Positions 1 through 12,481 of a stretch of 64,000 nucleotides of DNA are shown here, one piece after another. The stretch lies in the NCBI GenBank assembly GCA_902805475.1, contig CADCSX010000001.1:248001-312000 (forward strand), given 5' to 3'. Below the pieces are notes generated by a model. That model saw only the letters and a list, made by a program, of their open reading frames with translations. It did no database searches and was not told where the DNA came from. The DNA is from Entonaema liquescens. Its lineage: Eukaryota; Ascomycota; Sordariomycetes; Xylariales; Xylariaceae. The first letter of the stretch is position 1, and the number at the start of each line of letters is the position of its first letter. The translations under genes and the position numbers were made by a program.

Positions 1-3000
1 TATTTTTAATTTATATTAATATTGTTTAAATTTTATTTTTTAATTTTTTAATAATGTTTTCGGTAATATTTTTTAATTAATATTATTTAATAACTGTATA
101 ATAAATTGTAATATTTTTTTAATAATAATATTATTTAAATTTATAATTAGTATATAAATTTAAAATATTTAAAGTAATAATGTAATAATATTATTTGGGT
201 TTTTTTTATTATTTTAAAAAGTTTTTAAACGTTAATAATTAATTTTTAAAATTTTTAATTAATATAATTTAATTTATATATAAATAATTATATATTATTA
301 TTAATTATTTTTTATAATTGTTAATGTTTTATATATTTAATAGTATGTTTATTTTATTAATATATAATAATTTTAAATTATAAATATTTTTTTTTAATAT
401 TTTTATATAAAGTTTTTTAATTATTTTATTTTTTATATAAGTTTTGTAAAAATAATATTTTTTTAAAAAGTTAATATTTATAGATATATTTATAAGTTTT
501 TTTAAATTTTAATTATTTAAATAACTTAATTATTTATATTATATTTTTAATAATAAATCCAATATAAAATAAAAATAAAATGTTATATTAAGGTTTATTA
601 TATTAAAATAATTATTTTTTTAATTAATTATATATAAATTATTTATTTTAATTATGGTTAAAAATATTTTTTTATTTTTAATGTTATAAATTAAGTTTTA
701 TTAAAATAAAAATTTTATTTTTTTATAAATAAATTAAAATATTAAAATAAAATTATAAGTTAAATTAAAATAATAAATAATATTTATAATTTTAATTTTT
801 TTAAATTGTTTTTTTATAATAATTTAAAATATAATAATATTTTATAATTTTAATATAATAATTTTATTATTAATGTTATATATATAAGGTTTTTTATATA
901 AATGTAAGTTAATAAATAATATTTTATTATAATAATTGGTTTAATTATAATTGTTATTAACTATTATTATTTTTCGTAATTTAATAGTTAATTTTTTAAT
1001 TTTTAATTTTATTATAATTATAAATTTTAATATTATTAATATTTTTTTTATAAATAAGTTTATTAATACGTAATTAAATACGGAATTAATTATAAAAATT
1101 ATTAATTTTAATAATTTATTTTATAATTAATTATTTTGTATTTAATTATTTTATACTCCGCTATTTAATATATTAAATTATAATTTACTAAGTAAATATT
1201 TTTAAAATATTTTTAATAAAATATTAAATTTTAAAGAATTAATTATTAAAATATTAAATAATTTTTTAAATACCATAAACGTTATTATAATAATAAATAT
1301 TAACGATTTAATTTAACTTTTATAAATTAATATAATAATTATAATGTTATTTTTATTGTATTTAAATTTTTTACTTTTATTTTTAAATTTATTTTACTAA
1401 TTTTTAAACTGTTTTTTAAAATATTTTTAAAAATAATTAATTATTTTATAATTAATTAATCGTTATTTAATTATTATATAATAAATATATATAAAATTTT
1501 TTTTACATTTAATATTTAATTTATTAAAATAATTAATTAAAATATATTTATTATTTTTATTTTTAATTTTTTAAATTTATTTTTTTTATTAAATTAATTT
1601 AATAATATTATTTATAATAACTATAATTTTAATAATTAAATTATTATTATTTTATATAAATATAATATTATAATTTTAAAAAAATATTATAAAAAAAATA
1701 TTATAATTAAAATTTAAAATTTTAAAAAATTTATTAATTAAATATAATTTATTAATTGTATAAATTTTGTTTAATTTTTTAAAATTTAATTATAATTATT
1801 TTAATTTTAATAATAATATTATAATAATTTTTTTAATAATTAATAAAATAATATTTTATTTAAATATTAAATTTTAAAATATAATATTATTTTATAATTT
1901 ATATTTTTTTTCGAAAGTTTTTTAAAAATTAATTATTATAATTTTTTTTATTATTATATTTTTAAAGTTTTTTTTTAAATAGTAATAAATATATTTGTAA
2001 ATTTTATTTTATTTATTTTACTAAATTTTAATTTTTTTATAAAATTTAACTGCTATAATATTTTTATTATTTTTTACGTTTGTAAAAATTATTTTGTCGA
2101 TTTTATTTAAAAATATTTTCCTGTATTTTTATATTATTAAATAATTGAATATTTTTTTTTTAAATATTAATTATTTGTTTATTAAATTTAAATAAATAAT
2201 ATTATCTAAAGTTATATTATTTTTTTTTGTTTTTATAATTATTAAAAAAATATTAAAAAAAGTTATTAAATAATATAAAAAATTTTATAAGTTTTAACTA
2301 ATAAAACTATTTAATTACGAGGTAATTTTTTAAAATATAATTAATTAATTTCGTAATTAAAACCGATATTATTTTAAAATATTTATTTAAATTTTAATTA
2401 AAAAGTTTTAAATTTTAAATTAATATTTTTTTAAAATAAATAATATATTTTTTTTTTAAAAACTTTAAAATAAATGTTTTGGAAAATATAATAAATTTTT
2501 ATAATAAATTATATAAAATAATTATTTTAAAATTAAAATAATTAATATTTAAATTAATTAAAAGAAATATAAAAAATATATTATTTATATTTAATAAACG
2601 TAGTTCCGATAATATTATTATAAATATAAAATTAAAGTTTTTAAAATAAAATTTTTTTAAAAAATTTTTAATTAATAATTATTTAAGTTTTTATATTAAA
2701 TATAAGAAATTTCGTTTATTTAAATATTTAAAATATAATATTTTTTATAATAACTTTTTTTTTAAAATTATATTTAATTATTATTTATTAATTTTTTATT
2801 TATTATAATATTTAATTGGAATTTATTATTTAAGTAATATTAATATTTTATATAATAATTTTTTATATTATTAAAATTGTTATTTTAATTTAAAAAACTT
2901 TAATATATTTATAATTTATATTTATTAAAATAAAGTAAATTTTAACGTTATTATTAATTAATATATATTTTAATATAATAATAATTTTATAAAAATTAAA

Positions 3001-3345
3001 TTAATGTTTAATATTAAAGGTTTTTATAAAAAAAAATAATAAATTTTCCGTTATTATAACTTTAATTTTAATGTTTTTTTTTAACGTATTATTTTTATAA
3101 ATTTTTTCTTTTAATTTTTTAAAATTTTCTTATTTTTTATTTAGTGCGTAGTGAAAATTGTAATAATTTAAATTAATTACGTTTTTAATAAATAATATAT
3201 TAAATAATAAAATTGGGTTTAATTATATTTATAATTATAAATTTCTAAATTTATAATTTATTAAAAATAAACGCAAGTTATAAGGTATAAATTAATTATA
3301 TTAATTAATTATTTAATTAAGTATATAAATAAGGTATATATAATA
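1..3345. repeat. A/T island, RIP-like
   Basis: This stretch is almost entirely A and T, with only isolated G or C, and every frame is full of stops. The shift to normal composition is abrupt near 3340-3350. The pattern matches RIP, in which repeated DNA suffers C-to-T change on both strands. The island is presumably an old transposon or nest of them cut by the window edge. No open frame, terminal repeat or recognisable element end can be read, so the family is unknown. Confidence 0.85.
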
Positions 3346-3419
3346 TATAAAAACCACGGGTGTGGAACATATAACCAGCCCCTTGATTTACCAGCCACAC
3401 ATATTCCAGCATTAACTAC

Positions 3420-5142
3420 TTAGACAACTACTGATAGTTCATCAGGAGGCACAATAGTTACATAAACCCATTCTTCCAGCTCGTTCTCACTCTGCTTTGC
3501 GCCCTCAGATGCTTTCTCTAGTCGATCTATGGCAGGGCTATTAGCTTATAATCGTAAATGGTGGGAGTACACGAGTCGTGCCTTACCGGTGGTGCAGTAG
3601 AGGACCCTCTGTAGCTGCTTGTCACTTTGTAGGCTATCGAAGAATTGCTTCGAGGCCTCGGAGTCTCCGATTCGGCTGACTTGGAATAGCACCGCTTATA
3701 AATGCTCATTAGTGATGGGTGTTATAAGTATAAGTGAGAAATACGTGGTACTTACCCTCACGGTCATAACCAGCCTTGATGAGCTTCTTCCCGCACTCTC
3801 TGATTGCATTCCTCAACGTGTCTGGGGCCTCTGGCTCGGGACAGCCGTCTGTGATTATGGTCACTAGTAAGGGTCGCTTCAGGTCCTTGTTTTCTAGCTT
3901 GTCGTATACTAGCGGCTTAAGAACCCTCGCGACTAGGTTCGTCCCGATATTCGTGTCTCCAGCTAGTTGCACGCTGTTCATGAGCGTGTCGACTTCTGCC
4001 TCTCGGAGCCCGCTTCCCGATACGGTGCTGTTGATGAACCGAATGTCTACGCCGTTTTTATCGGGTACTATATAGGTGGCAACTTTCGCAATCCGCTTGA
4101 CGATCCGTCGCTGGCCTTCGAGGCGGTTGCCTGTGGACATAGAAGTACTGTCGTCTAAGATTCCATGTTAGGTTCGGATTCGACTGTGTTAGCTTGTAGA
4201 TAGTAAGTTTGCTTACCGCAGTAGATCACTTGCTGGTATAGTGATAGCTTTATAAGATCACGGATATCTTTGTCAGACTTTAGTGTAGAGTCTGGGTTGG
4301 TCTTCATCCTGGCAGCCTTCTGCACGAGCGTTCTCAGGAGAGGGTCGTCTTTTTTGAAGAAGTTTTCCATGCCATTGTCAGAAATGAAGTTCAAGATGTC
4401 GGTACTATATTTTTCTACAGTCCTGCTTTCTCGGACTTCCTATGAGTGAAAGTTAGAGACACGAGGCACGATAAAATGGCAGTAGTACTAACTCTCGAAA
4501 AGCCGGCGTGTCTGATTCTGCGATCCTGGTACCTCGATTCGATGATACCCTTATTACACCGGATGCAACCGCACTAGCACAAACTATTGCATGAAGAATC
4601 AATATAATGGCTTTAAATACAAGGCCCGTGAACGTCGTACGCTTCGGTGAGCTACCGTCGAGAGCTCGGATCACTGCGTTATTCTTCGTCTTGACGGCGA
4701 GCGTGGTGGCTGTCTCCCGGTCGGAGTTCTCTAGTGCTACATTCGCACCGAGATCTACGAGCTGACGGACGACCTCGGCGTCTTCCCAGTCCACGATTAC
4801 TTTCATCAGAGGCGTATAGTTATGGTTCCTAGGGGATGGCTTATTGATATCGCAGCCGTGGGAGTGGAGGAGACGGATAATCTCGGCGCGGTCGTTCGTT
4901 TTCATGGAACCCATTGCTGCGAACCATACCGGGGTGCGGTCGCCCCGGGAGAGCCTGGTTGCCGATGCATTATTCTGTAAAAGAAGCTTAACGACATCTG
5001 TACGACCCTTAAGAGACGCGGTAGAAAGAAGAGTAAGTCCAATCTTTGGGTCTAGTGCATCAATATCAAAAGAGTCTGTTTTATACTGGTCCAGTTTGGA
5101 TTGATCCAGGATTCCTTCACGCACATCCTCGAAGATGCCCAT
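3420..5142 (-). CDS. Ankyrin repeat, membrane segment and vWA domain protein
   Basis: I assemble five exons: 5142-4489, 4439-4217, 4154-3756, 3694-3587 and 3544-3420, giving 502 aa. Every junction is GT-AG and keeps frame; the first donor (GTACTA) and the 42-nt last intron are the weakest. Residues about 20-160 hold ankyrin-like repeats (LTLLSTASLKGRTDVVKLLL, TPLMKVIVDWEDAEVVRQLV). A hydrophobic stretch near 177-200 could span a membrane. Exon 2 joins exon 3 at QVIYCDDSTSM, which creates the DxSxS MIDAS metal site of a von Willebrand A domain; LVTIITDGCPE lies further on. The C-terminus (AVLFQVSRIGDSEASKQFFD) resembles fungal vWA proteins. I start at the ATG before GIFEDVREG rather than one 33 nt upstream. 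Ankyrin and vWA modules usually bind proteins; the role is unknown. The gene ends about 75 bp from the A/T island. Confidence 0.8.
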
Positions 5143-6430
5143 CGTGAGTAACAGGTAGAATATACGATGATGCAAGAGTCACCGAAGGAGCTCGACCGAG
5201 AACCAGAAAAGAAAATAAACATGTAAGATGGAAAGATTTCATTTTCAAACTATCCCCGTTGATCAGGTCTTTTTCTGCCCCCATAACCGTTGTTGCCAAA
5301 ATCATTTCTCCCTAAGGCTCCGTAGACTGATTCGTTATGCGACATCAAGACCAGCGAACTTGCTTTTGTGATGTCTGTCGACGAATTCAATCGTAATCGA
5401 GCTACGTGTAAGCAAAAGTGTTGCATTTAGTATCTGTTCTGGTATGACGTGGAAATACGACTACCATATAGATTGTCGATAAACATGATGCTGAAGCTGA
5501 TTAGCCTGCTTCATGACCAATAAGTGTTCAAGTAAGCCTAACCTTGGGTATCGGGTTGAAAGCAAGGCTTAGGCTGGAGCTACTGATGCAAGTTCCTCAT
5601 GGTAAACCGTTATGCACATGTCCATCATGCCCATTATCGTTGTCTTTAATATCGTGCGTGTAAGAAGAAGCGTAACGGTTGGTTAGCCTAAATATTAAGG
5701 CTTAGCTAAACTGGACAGCTATGCTTACGATCTCAAGCGACAGGCCAATCTGGTGGACGAAGAATCTCCTGATACAACAGATCGTAGTTGGAGTAACATG
5801 AGATATCGATATACGCCGCCCGCAGTTAGGAAACATGTGAATAGTTGGCTAGGTAAGTCATCAATGGACCGTTAGTGTGGGTTGCTTCCGATGAATCTGA
5901 GACAGCCGTGTGGAACAATGTAGACCGGTCGTCTCAAGCCGTTACGATCTCGGGTCCCGGCCACGCGCCCGACAGACTGGATTAAAATTCTCGGAAGACT
6001 TCCCGAAGGTACGTGTACTGGTCGCTGCTAACAGTGGCGGAGATAATATACGCTCCAGTGTTTGACTGGTATATAATGTAATAGCTGCTATTGAAAGGAG
6101 CTTATCATGTATATTTACCCTGATTCAGCTTAGAAGTTATGGTGGGGGAATAGTCATAGCGGTTCGGTCAGTAGTAGAACTCAATAACCTCAACAAGCTC
6201 GAGGGTCCAGGTACTTCAGGTGGTTATGTATAATAATTATAAAAGTCTATCGTATCTGATCGTTATGATTCCCGAAGGGATGGTAGCATCTTTACTGTGA
6301 GAGGAACCCTAACCTAGGCCAATAGACATCATGATTTCCGCTCATGCCCGAGCCAAAAGGGAAGCCAACCAACGCCCGCGACTTATCCATCTATAACAGC
6401 CGTAGTAATACCATAATCAACGAGAGGTGC
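5143..6430. other. Intergenic, no gene seen
   Basis: Mixed-composition DNA between the vWA gene and the small cysteine-tail gene. Short open frames here lack recognisable protein character. It presumably holds the promoter of the vWA gene near 5143-5350 and the 3' region of the small gene. Confidence 0.5.
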
Positions 6431-6780
6431 TCAAATGATGCAGAAATCACACGGTAGCGGACAGGGAATGCAGAAACAGAACCGGCCTGGACAGCACGAA
6501 CTGCGCTCTCCTCCGCGCATGTTTCCGTATTCGGGTTGTTCGGGCTGAGGCCGCTGAGGATCTGTTCTAAGTATTAGTAACTAACATAACTATCTTATAC
6601 TTCTTTCTTCTTACGCCAATACTATGGCTGAATAAATAGGACTGGAAAAAGTGCGTTTGACGTACCCATTGCTTGAAGAGCGACCGGTTGCGTGGTTTGG
6701 ACGGGCTGATGAGCCGTCGACCCGCTGGGTTGCGCGGCCTGGTTGTTTGTCGTTTCGGGGGTGGATTGCGATGGTGACAT
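6431..6780 (-). CDS. Small protein with cysteine-rich C-terminal tail
   Basis: Two exons, 6780-6666 and 6561-6431, separated by a 104-nt GT-AG intron, encode 81 aa. The first exon gives a Ser/Thr/Gln/Pro-rich start (MSPSQSTPETTNNQAAQPSG), probably disordered. The second ends in SSCCPGRFCFCIPCPLPCDFCII, with eight cysteines in 22 residues. Small fungal proteins with nearly this tail are, as I recall, widespread in ascomycetes. The hydrophobic, cysteine-dense end suggests a palmitoylated membrane-attached tail, but that is inference. The acceptor at 6562 (AACAG) is chosen because it alone joins the ATG exon to the cysteine frame; a nearby TTAG acceptor would give the wrong frame. There is no signal peptide. 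Function unknown. Confidence 0.75.
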
Positions 6781-7080
6781 GATCGGCGTAGGATTCTGTT
6801 ATTTTACTCGGAATAAATAATATTACCGGTTTATTTATACTAGGTAGTAGGGTAGTAGTTAGGTAGAGTTGAGAAGTAAGTTGTTGTTTAAGTATGAGAT
6901 GAGTTTAAAGATGTATTAAATTAACTAAGTCTCGTGTTAGTGAGCTGAGCGGTGAGTTCGTATATGCGTAAGAAATGCACAAGGTACCTGAAATTCATGT
7001 TTGCGTTGTAAGATTATAATGACGTCACCTTTTCATTCGCTAAACCAACCAAGCCACCTTGAACCAAACCAACCTCCCAG

Positions 7081-7135
7081 CTTATTCCTCTTATTCCTCT
7101 TATTCCTCTTATTCCTCTTATTCCTCTCATTCCTG
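7081..7135. repeat. Tandem 9-bp repeat, TTATTCCTC units
   Basis: About five consecutive copies of a 9-bp pyrimidine-rich unit, then one or two degenerate copies. Read forward it gives a Tyr-Ser-Ser repeat, but that frame has no convincing start or wider protein character. I treat it as an intergenic minisatellite. Confidence 0.8.
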
Positions 7136-7427
7136 TAATTCCGGCGCGGCGTTGCACAGCCAACTTTTATTGAACCAAGCCTTCGTTTCCGCGTATCTTC
7201 ATACTTCATCCACGCGGCTTCATTTCAAGCAATATAATTATCGGATACCGAGGGTTCCTGTTCAAGTTAGAATCGTTAGAATCATTAGAATTTCAACTAC
7301 TATACAAGCTATTGGTATGAGGGGAGTAGCCTCATGTTAAGAATCCTATTGTACAATGTGTCGTCCTCATCGACAAAATTGTTACCAAATATACTTACCT
7401 ATATGACATGTCTAAATCAGCCAGGTC

Positions 7428-8747
7428 TTAAGGCGCCAGATATTCGCTCACCGCATCTCGCGCGTTCCATAAGTCTCTACGAGTAAAAATATTCAAAAAC
7501 CTCTTCACCCTAACAAATATGAACAGAGAAATATAGAGGCCAATAATCTTTAACCATGACATCGGCATCTTAGGCTCTTTCCATCGCAGAGCATCTACTT
7601 TGATCCCGTTAACCCTTGGAGCGCGGACCTCAAATAGCCCAAGTATCGAGCGAGAGATAGCATCATCCGGGTCGTATTCCTTCTCGAGGTATCTGGCTAG
7701 AAGGAGCGCTAGCGCCTCGCCATCCTCGAAGGCCTGACTTGCGCCTTGGCCACTCCTCGGTGGTAAAGCGTGAGCCGCATCGCCGACGAGGACGCACCCG
7801 TCGCGACCCCAGTATGGTAAATCAGGCATGACGAAGATGGGGTACACATTGTCGAGGCTGGCTTTTTCTAAACACTGGCTGATCAGAGGGTCCGTCCAGT
7901 TTCCGTGGCGCTCACGGAGCTGCTGGAGCATTAGATCGTGGTTTAGCTTGAGCCCTCTGCCAGGCAGGTCCGTCTCGTAGACGGACCAATAGAGGAGCTT
8001 ATTTTTATCCGATTGGGTAAGTCCAGAGTAACCAAAGACTCCCGTTGATCCCATAAAGAAGAGCATACTGGGGTTATCAAGAAGGTGCTTCGGTAGTGGG
8101 ACGTCAAGTACTCCCCCGACTGCACAAATACCGCTATAGACGATTGGCCTCGGTTAAGCGACGGGATAGACACTGAAAACTTACACATATTGAGGTCGGT
8201 ATTTCTCGTTGTCGCCGAACAAATCGTGACGGACGGTGCTACGAATTCCATCTGCACCAACGACAAGATCCGCTGCCTCATCCGGCGACCCGTCTGAGAA
8301 TTGGACCACGGGCTTTCTTCCTTGGTGCGTAACGACCCTGGCTACCTTTTTCTGAATTACTGAATCGGGGGGTAGAGTTTCATAGAGGCAATTTATAAGG
8401 AGAGGTCTTGAGATAGGTAGGACATCAACATATTCATGACCTAATAGCCAATCGCTAGCCATCTTCCAAGTGAAGCGTGTACACGGAAAACCAGCCGCAT
8501 AAACCCTCCGCTTCAGTGCCGGGTCGAGATCTTCCAGGACACGAAGCCCATTAGCTTGGAGTCCCAACCCGGCACCTAACCGACTCGTGCTAACCTGCGG
8601 CGTGGCTTGCTCCGTAGCTTGACCGGTGGCCGGGTTTATGTTGTCATAGACTTTAATCTCAAGGGGTTGACTGGCAGGGATAAATTTGCGGAGCGCGATG
8701 GCGGTGCTAAGGCCGCTCAGGCCCGCCCCTACGATGATGACTTTCAT
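7428..8747 (-). CDS. FAD-dependent monooxygenase, salicylate-hydroxylase type
   Basis: Two exons, 8747-8185 and 8133-7428, with a 51-nt intron (GTAAGT to CTATAG) give 422 aa. The N-terminus MKVIIVGAGLSGLSTAIALR is the Rossmann GxGxxG motif that binds FAD. VVGADGIRSTVR, near residue 173, is the DG motif of class A flavoprotein monooxygenases, and GRDGCVLVGDAAHALPP is the second FAD motif (GD). The splice restores RPQYVGICAVGG. Such enzymes use NAD(P)H and oxygen to hydroxylate aromatic or polyketide-like substrates; the substrate cannot be read. A hydrophobic segment near the C-terminus (IIGLYISLFIFV) may anchor the protein to a membrane. No biosynthetic core gene lies beside it. The frame is intact. 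Confidence 0.9.
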
Positions 8748-9000
8748 TGCCGATAGAGGCTCAGTTTAAAAAGAATTAATTGCAGTTAGTCAGCGGTAAT
8801 TGTGCGGGGTATATAAAGACATTTCATAAAACACAGTGAGGTAAAATAGGAGGGTTAATTCAACAGACATCCTATGAATTCTAAGATCCCGATCCGAATC
8901 GTCCCACTTGCGGATAAGTTCGGAAGTCCAACTTTTGATTGGACATTACTTTCAGCTACGACAGAATGGTAAAATAAAGCATACGCATATATTTCCAACC

Positions 9001-10168
9001 TTAATAAGGAGACGACTTGTGCCGGAGCCATGGTAAGTGCTGCGATATCTTTGCAGTCCCTTCGTCTCCTTCGACTAACAGCGCCACCTTCTTTATATCT
9101 GGCACCCTCTGATTATCCCAGTGACTCTGCTTATACCAACCCGCACGGAACTCATTGCAAAACCCTCCCCACTGCGTGGTATCGCATGACCTGCTTCCAC
9201 AAAATGTCAGCCTGGTATATGAATTCTCTGTTCGTGTCACATGGCGTTGCTCGTGGAAGTCGAGGAGCCTGTCTACCCGTTTATAGTCCTGATCGCGCCG
9301 GGGTCCCTTGATAAGATCATTCACTGTCCGGATCATCTCTTGATCATCATCCAAATCAACCACCACGGGCATACGCGTAGATAGCCTTTTGCAAATCAAG
9401 GCACTCGCCTAGACCGGAATACTCCAGGTCTCGAGCACGAAGCCGACCAACTGCACCTTCCAACATGGATCGTAGGCCATGGCTATGTCTTCTACAGTCC
9501 GAAAGCCGCCGTCTTCAGGTGTTAGGATGAGATGCTGCACATGTCCAAGAATATTTTCGTATTCTACTCCGACCACGAAATTGCCGCTGATCATGATGCT
9601 GTCACGATTTGGATCCATATACGTTTGTGCAGGCGTATGAGGCCACACGGAGCAATGGTGGGAGGGGTACGGGAGTCATCGATTCTTGACAGACATGCGA
9701 TACCCCCATACGCCTCTTATCCATCGTCACTTTGAAGGGTGGCACCATATTTGGCTACCAATCGATTTCGAATATCTCCGTGAGTTTTGGCCCCGCAGCT
9801 AGGCGCCATATCTTAGTACGGACACCTAGCGGAAGCTTCATCAACGGGAAGTTTTCTATCTTCGGTGGGTTATTATCGATATTTTGACTATATTGGAGAA
9901 CATTTAGGTCGCCTCGTAGCTACACATTCTCGAACTTGAGAGAAGCAATCTCTTTGACCAATGTGAGCGTATCTTGCGTCTCCTTGAGAGCGGCAGTGAG
10001 ACTGGCAACATTCTGGGTAAGACCAGTAGTTACATCGAGATAGCGGCCAGTCTGGTCGGAAAGCCGGTCTAGCTAAGCTTTGAAGTCTGCCTTGTCGGTC
10101 GATACGTGCGTGCTCTGATTACGTCCATCATTGCGGGGCTTGCCAGCTCTGCTTGATGGGATCCTCAT
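9001..10168 (-). pseudogene. 2EXR-domain protein, pseudogene
   Basis: From the ATG at 10168 one frame reads a basic start, a coiled-coil-like region (TGLTQNVASLTAALKETQDT) and then FPLMKLPLGVRTKIWRLAA, a good match to the FxxLPxExRxxIW core of fungal 2EXR proteins. The frame is broken by TAG codons at 10075-10073, 9922-9920 and 9757-9755. Near 9615 the match moves to another frame (YMDPNRDSIMISG), which has one more TAG at 9411-9409 and then stays open to 9001. All four stops are TAG, so each could be one C-to-T step from CAG, a CpA-to-TpA change as RIP favours. 2EXR proteins form a large fungal family of unknown function. An intron could explain the frame change but not the stops. Confidence 0.7.
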
Positions 10169-11414
10169 GGCGCAATAATCATTACAAATATAAGTATAAG
10201 TATTTATCGACTAGCTCCTCGGATTTTAGGTCTATTCCAAAGCGGGATTTTTATGAGTATATTGCCATGTACCCAACAAGCTTCCAAAAAATGGACGTTG
10301 GTGTGTGCTCCTAGGAATCGGATGGGATGGGGACTTTCAAATCAATTAGATACCTGATATTGACCAGGTCTAGTAACGAAGCATGACTTCCTGCGAATCG
10401 CACGAAATATACGGCAGCGTATATATAAATATATACCATACAGCACGACCACGTATGGACCTAGCTAGGTACCTGAGGCAGGCTACGACTCTTACCCCAA
10501 TAATGAAACGACCGAATGATTTGAACCTGGATGCTTGATTTCTATATGGTCAATTATATCAGCATAAACCAAAGACAGAAATATAAATCATGGATGAAAC
10601 TGAGATGGCGGTGCGTTTACCACAGATGGTTTCGTAATAGTCTCCTAGTCTACGCTATATGAGTACGATGACATTCCACCGCGTTCTAATTATATGAAAG
10701 ACTCAGTGTTACTCATATAAGTTCACTTCAAATGCTAACAGAGGGAAATAACACGAAATAACGAATTGGTTTAAAGTGTCCGTGGAGCAGTGATTTATAT
10801 CTGATATATCTATATCCTTCGTATAGGCATATTAATCCTAATAGACAGCGCTATGCTCTCCTTCGGGGCTCACCCCACGAATCTTTAATTCTGCCGTTCA
10901 TTTCTCAGGTAATTGTCCTTCAAGTGAACTTCCCAATTCACGACCACAAAACAAACAAGCTTAAAATGTCTTGTCGGTTTATTTTGAATCGCTGATAACT
11001 TAACTCATACCCAATTAACATGTTCAACACAGGTATGGATAGTATATAACTATACATACTCCCTATGTCATCAAGGTTGTGGAACTTCAGCTGCCAAGAT
11101 GCAAAATAAGTCGATCCAACCTACAGATGATTGGAAATCCTCGCACCAAAGCTCCGTCCAAGAAAACAGTAAACCCTATTAGATAGTCCACCGCTCTTGT
11201 GTGTAACTGCTACAGGTAACCACATCGGAAACTCTAGATATTAACGTCAATAGTCGTACCCAGTTGAAGCCAACTCTCTTAAGCAAACAACATCCCACCA
11301 ACGTCATCGGTTGTAATCGCCTTCCTAATAAGCATTCGCTCATTTCAGATTATATTCCTCACCCTTTCAGAATAAACCCAAAAGTGACCTAATAATCTTC
11401 ATTACCAAATCAAC
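10169..11414. other. Intergenic, no gene seen
   Basis: Divergent gap between the 2EXR pseudogene and the D-lactate dehydrogenase. No open frame resembles a protein. Pyrimidine-rich DNA with CCAAT-like content near 11270-11400 is probably the dehydrogenase promoter and leader. Confidence 0.45.
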
Positions 11415-12481
11415 ATGCAGCTCGCCGTCTTCTCCGCCAAACCCTACGACAAAAAGTATCTAACGAGTACCCGCGCGGCCGAACTCGACCACACCAACAC
11501 CATCCCCACCCCCATTGAAATCGTATACCACGAGTTCGCCTTATCCCTCGAGACCGTACCCCTCGCCGCAGGCGCCAGCGCCGTATGCGTGTTCGTGAAC
11601 GACGACCTAGGCGCCCCGGTCCTCGAGTCGCTGCACGCCCGCGGCGTCCGCGCGATCCTGCTGCGCTGCGCGGGGTACAACAACGTGGACCTGCCGGCGG
11701 CCCAGCGCCTCGGGCTCTTCGTCGCCAACGTGCCGTCGTACTCCCCGAGGCCGTCGCCGAGTTCGCCGTCGCCCAGATCCAGACGCTCAACCGGAACACG
11801 CACCGCGCGTACAACCGCGTCCGCGAGGGCAACTTCAGTCTCCAGGGCCTGCTGGGGCGCACGCTGAACGGGAAGACGGTGGGCGTCGTTGGCACGGGGC
11901 GAATCGGCGTTGCGTTTTCGAGGATCATGAGTGGGTTTGGATGCCGTCTGCTCGCGTACGATGTCTTTGAGAACCCCGAGTTCAAGCAGTACGGCACGTA
12001 CACGGATCTCGATACGCTTCTCTCCGAGAGCGATTTCGTCAGCTTGCACTGCCCGCTAACGGAGAAGACGCGGTATATCATCAACGATGAGACGTTGGCC
12101 AAGATGAAGAGCGGGGCTATGCTCGTGAACACTTCTCGCGGCGGACTCATTGACACCAAGGCCGTTATAGCAGCTCTGAAGAGAAAGCACCTCGGTGGCC
12201 TGGCGCTAGACGTGTACGAGGGTGAAGGCGCACTGTTTTATAACGACCACTCGGGCCACATTATTGATGACGACGAGCTCATGCGTCTGACTACGTTCCA
12301 TAATGTGCTTGTGTGTGGGCACCAGGCTTTCTTCACGGAAGAGGCGCTGCGCGAGATTGCTGAGGGAACGATCAGTAATCTGAACGATTTTCTACATAGC
12401 AGACAGTGCAAGTACGCTCTTGTACAGGACCAGGTTGGGGGCCCTCTAGTTAGAAGAGAGTCTGTACCAATTCGGATCTAG
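11415..12481 (+). CDS. D-lactate dehydrogenase (2-hydroxyacid dehydrogenase), frameshifted
   Basis: The product reduces pyruvate to D-lactate with NADH if it follows its family. The frame from ATG 11415 (MQLAVFSAKPYDKKYL) runs to NVPSYSP; from there the homologous frame is displaced (EAVAEFAVAQIQTLNRNTH) to the stop at 12481. A single missing base in the CCCC run at 11743-11746 accounts for this, with no intron signals. Restored length is about 355 aa, normal for the family. Visible features are the NAD-binding GVVGTGRIG, the catalytic Arg in NTSRGGLID, Glu in DVYEGEGALFYNDHSG and His in VCGHQAFFTEEAL. The YEGEGALFYNDHSG stretch points to the LdhA-type D-LDH group rather than glyoxylate or phosphoglycerate dehydrogenases. 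Either a recent null allele or an assembly error. Confidence 0.85.

Noticed and set aside
7059..7340. 93-codon forward frame with Tyr-Ser-Ser repeats
   Set aside because: It begins at a non-ATG codon and its character comes from the 9-bp tandem repeat.
11410..12159. 249-codon reverse-strand frame across the D-lactate dehydrogenase
   Set aside because: Arg-rich antisense reading caused by the GC-rich codons of the dehydrogenase.
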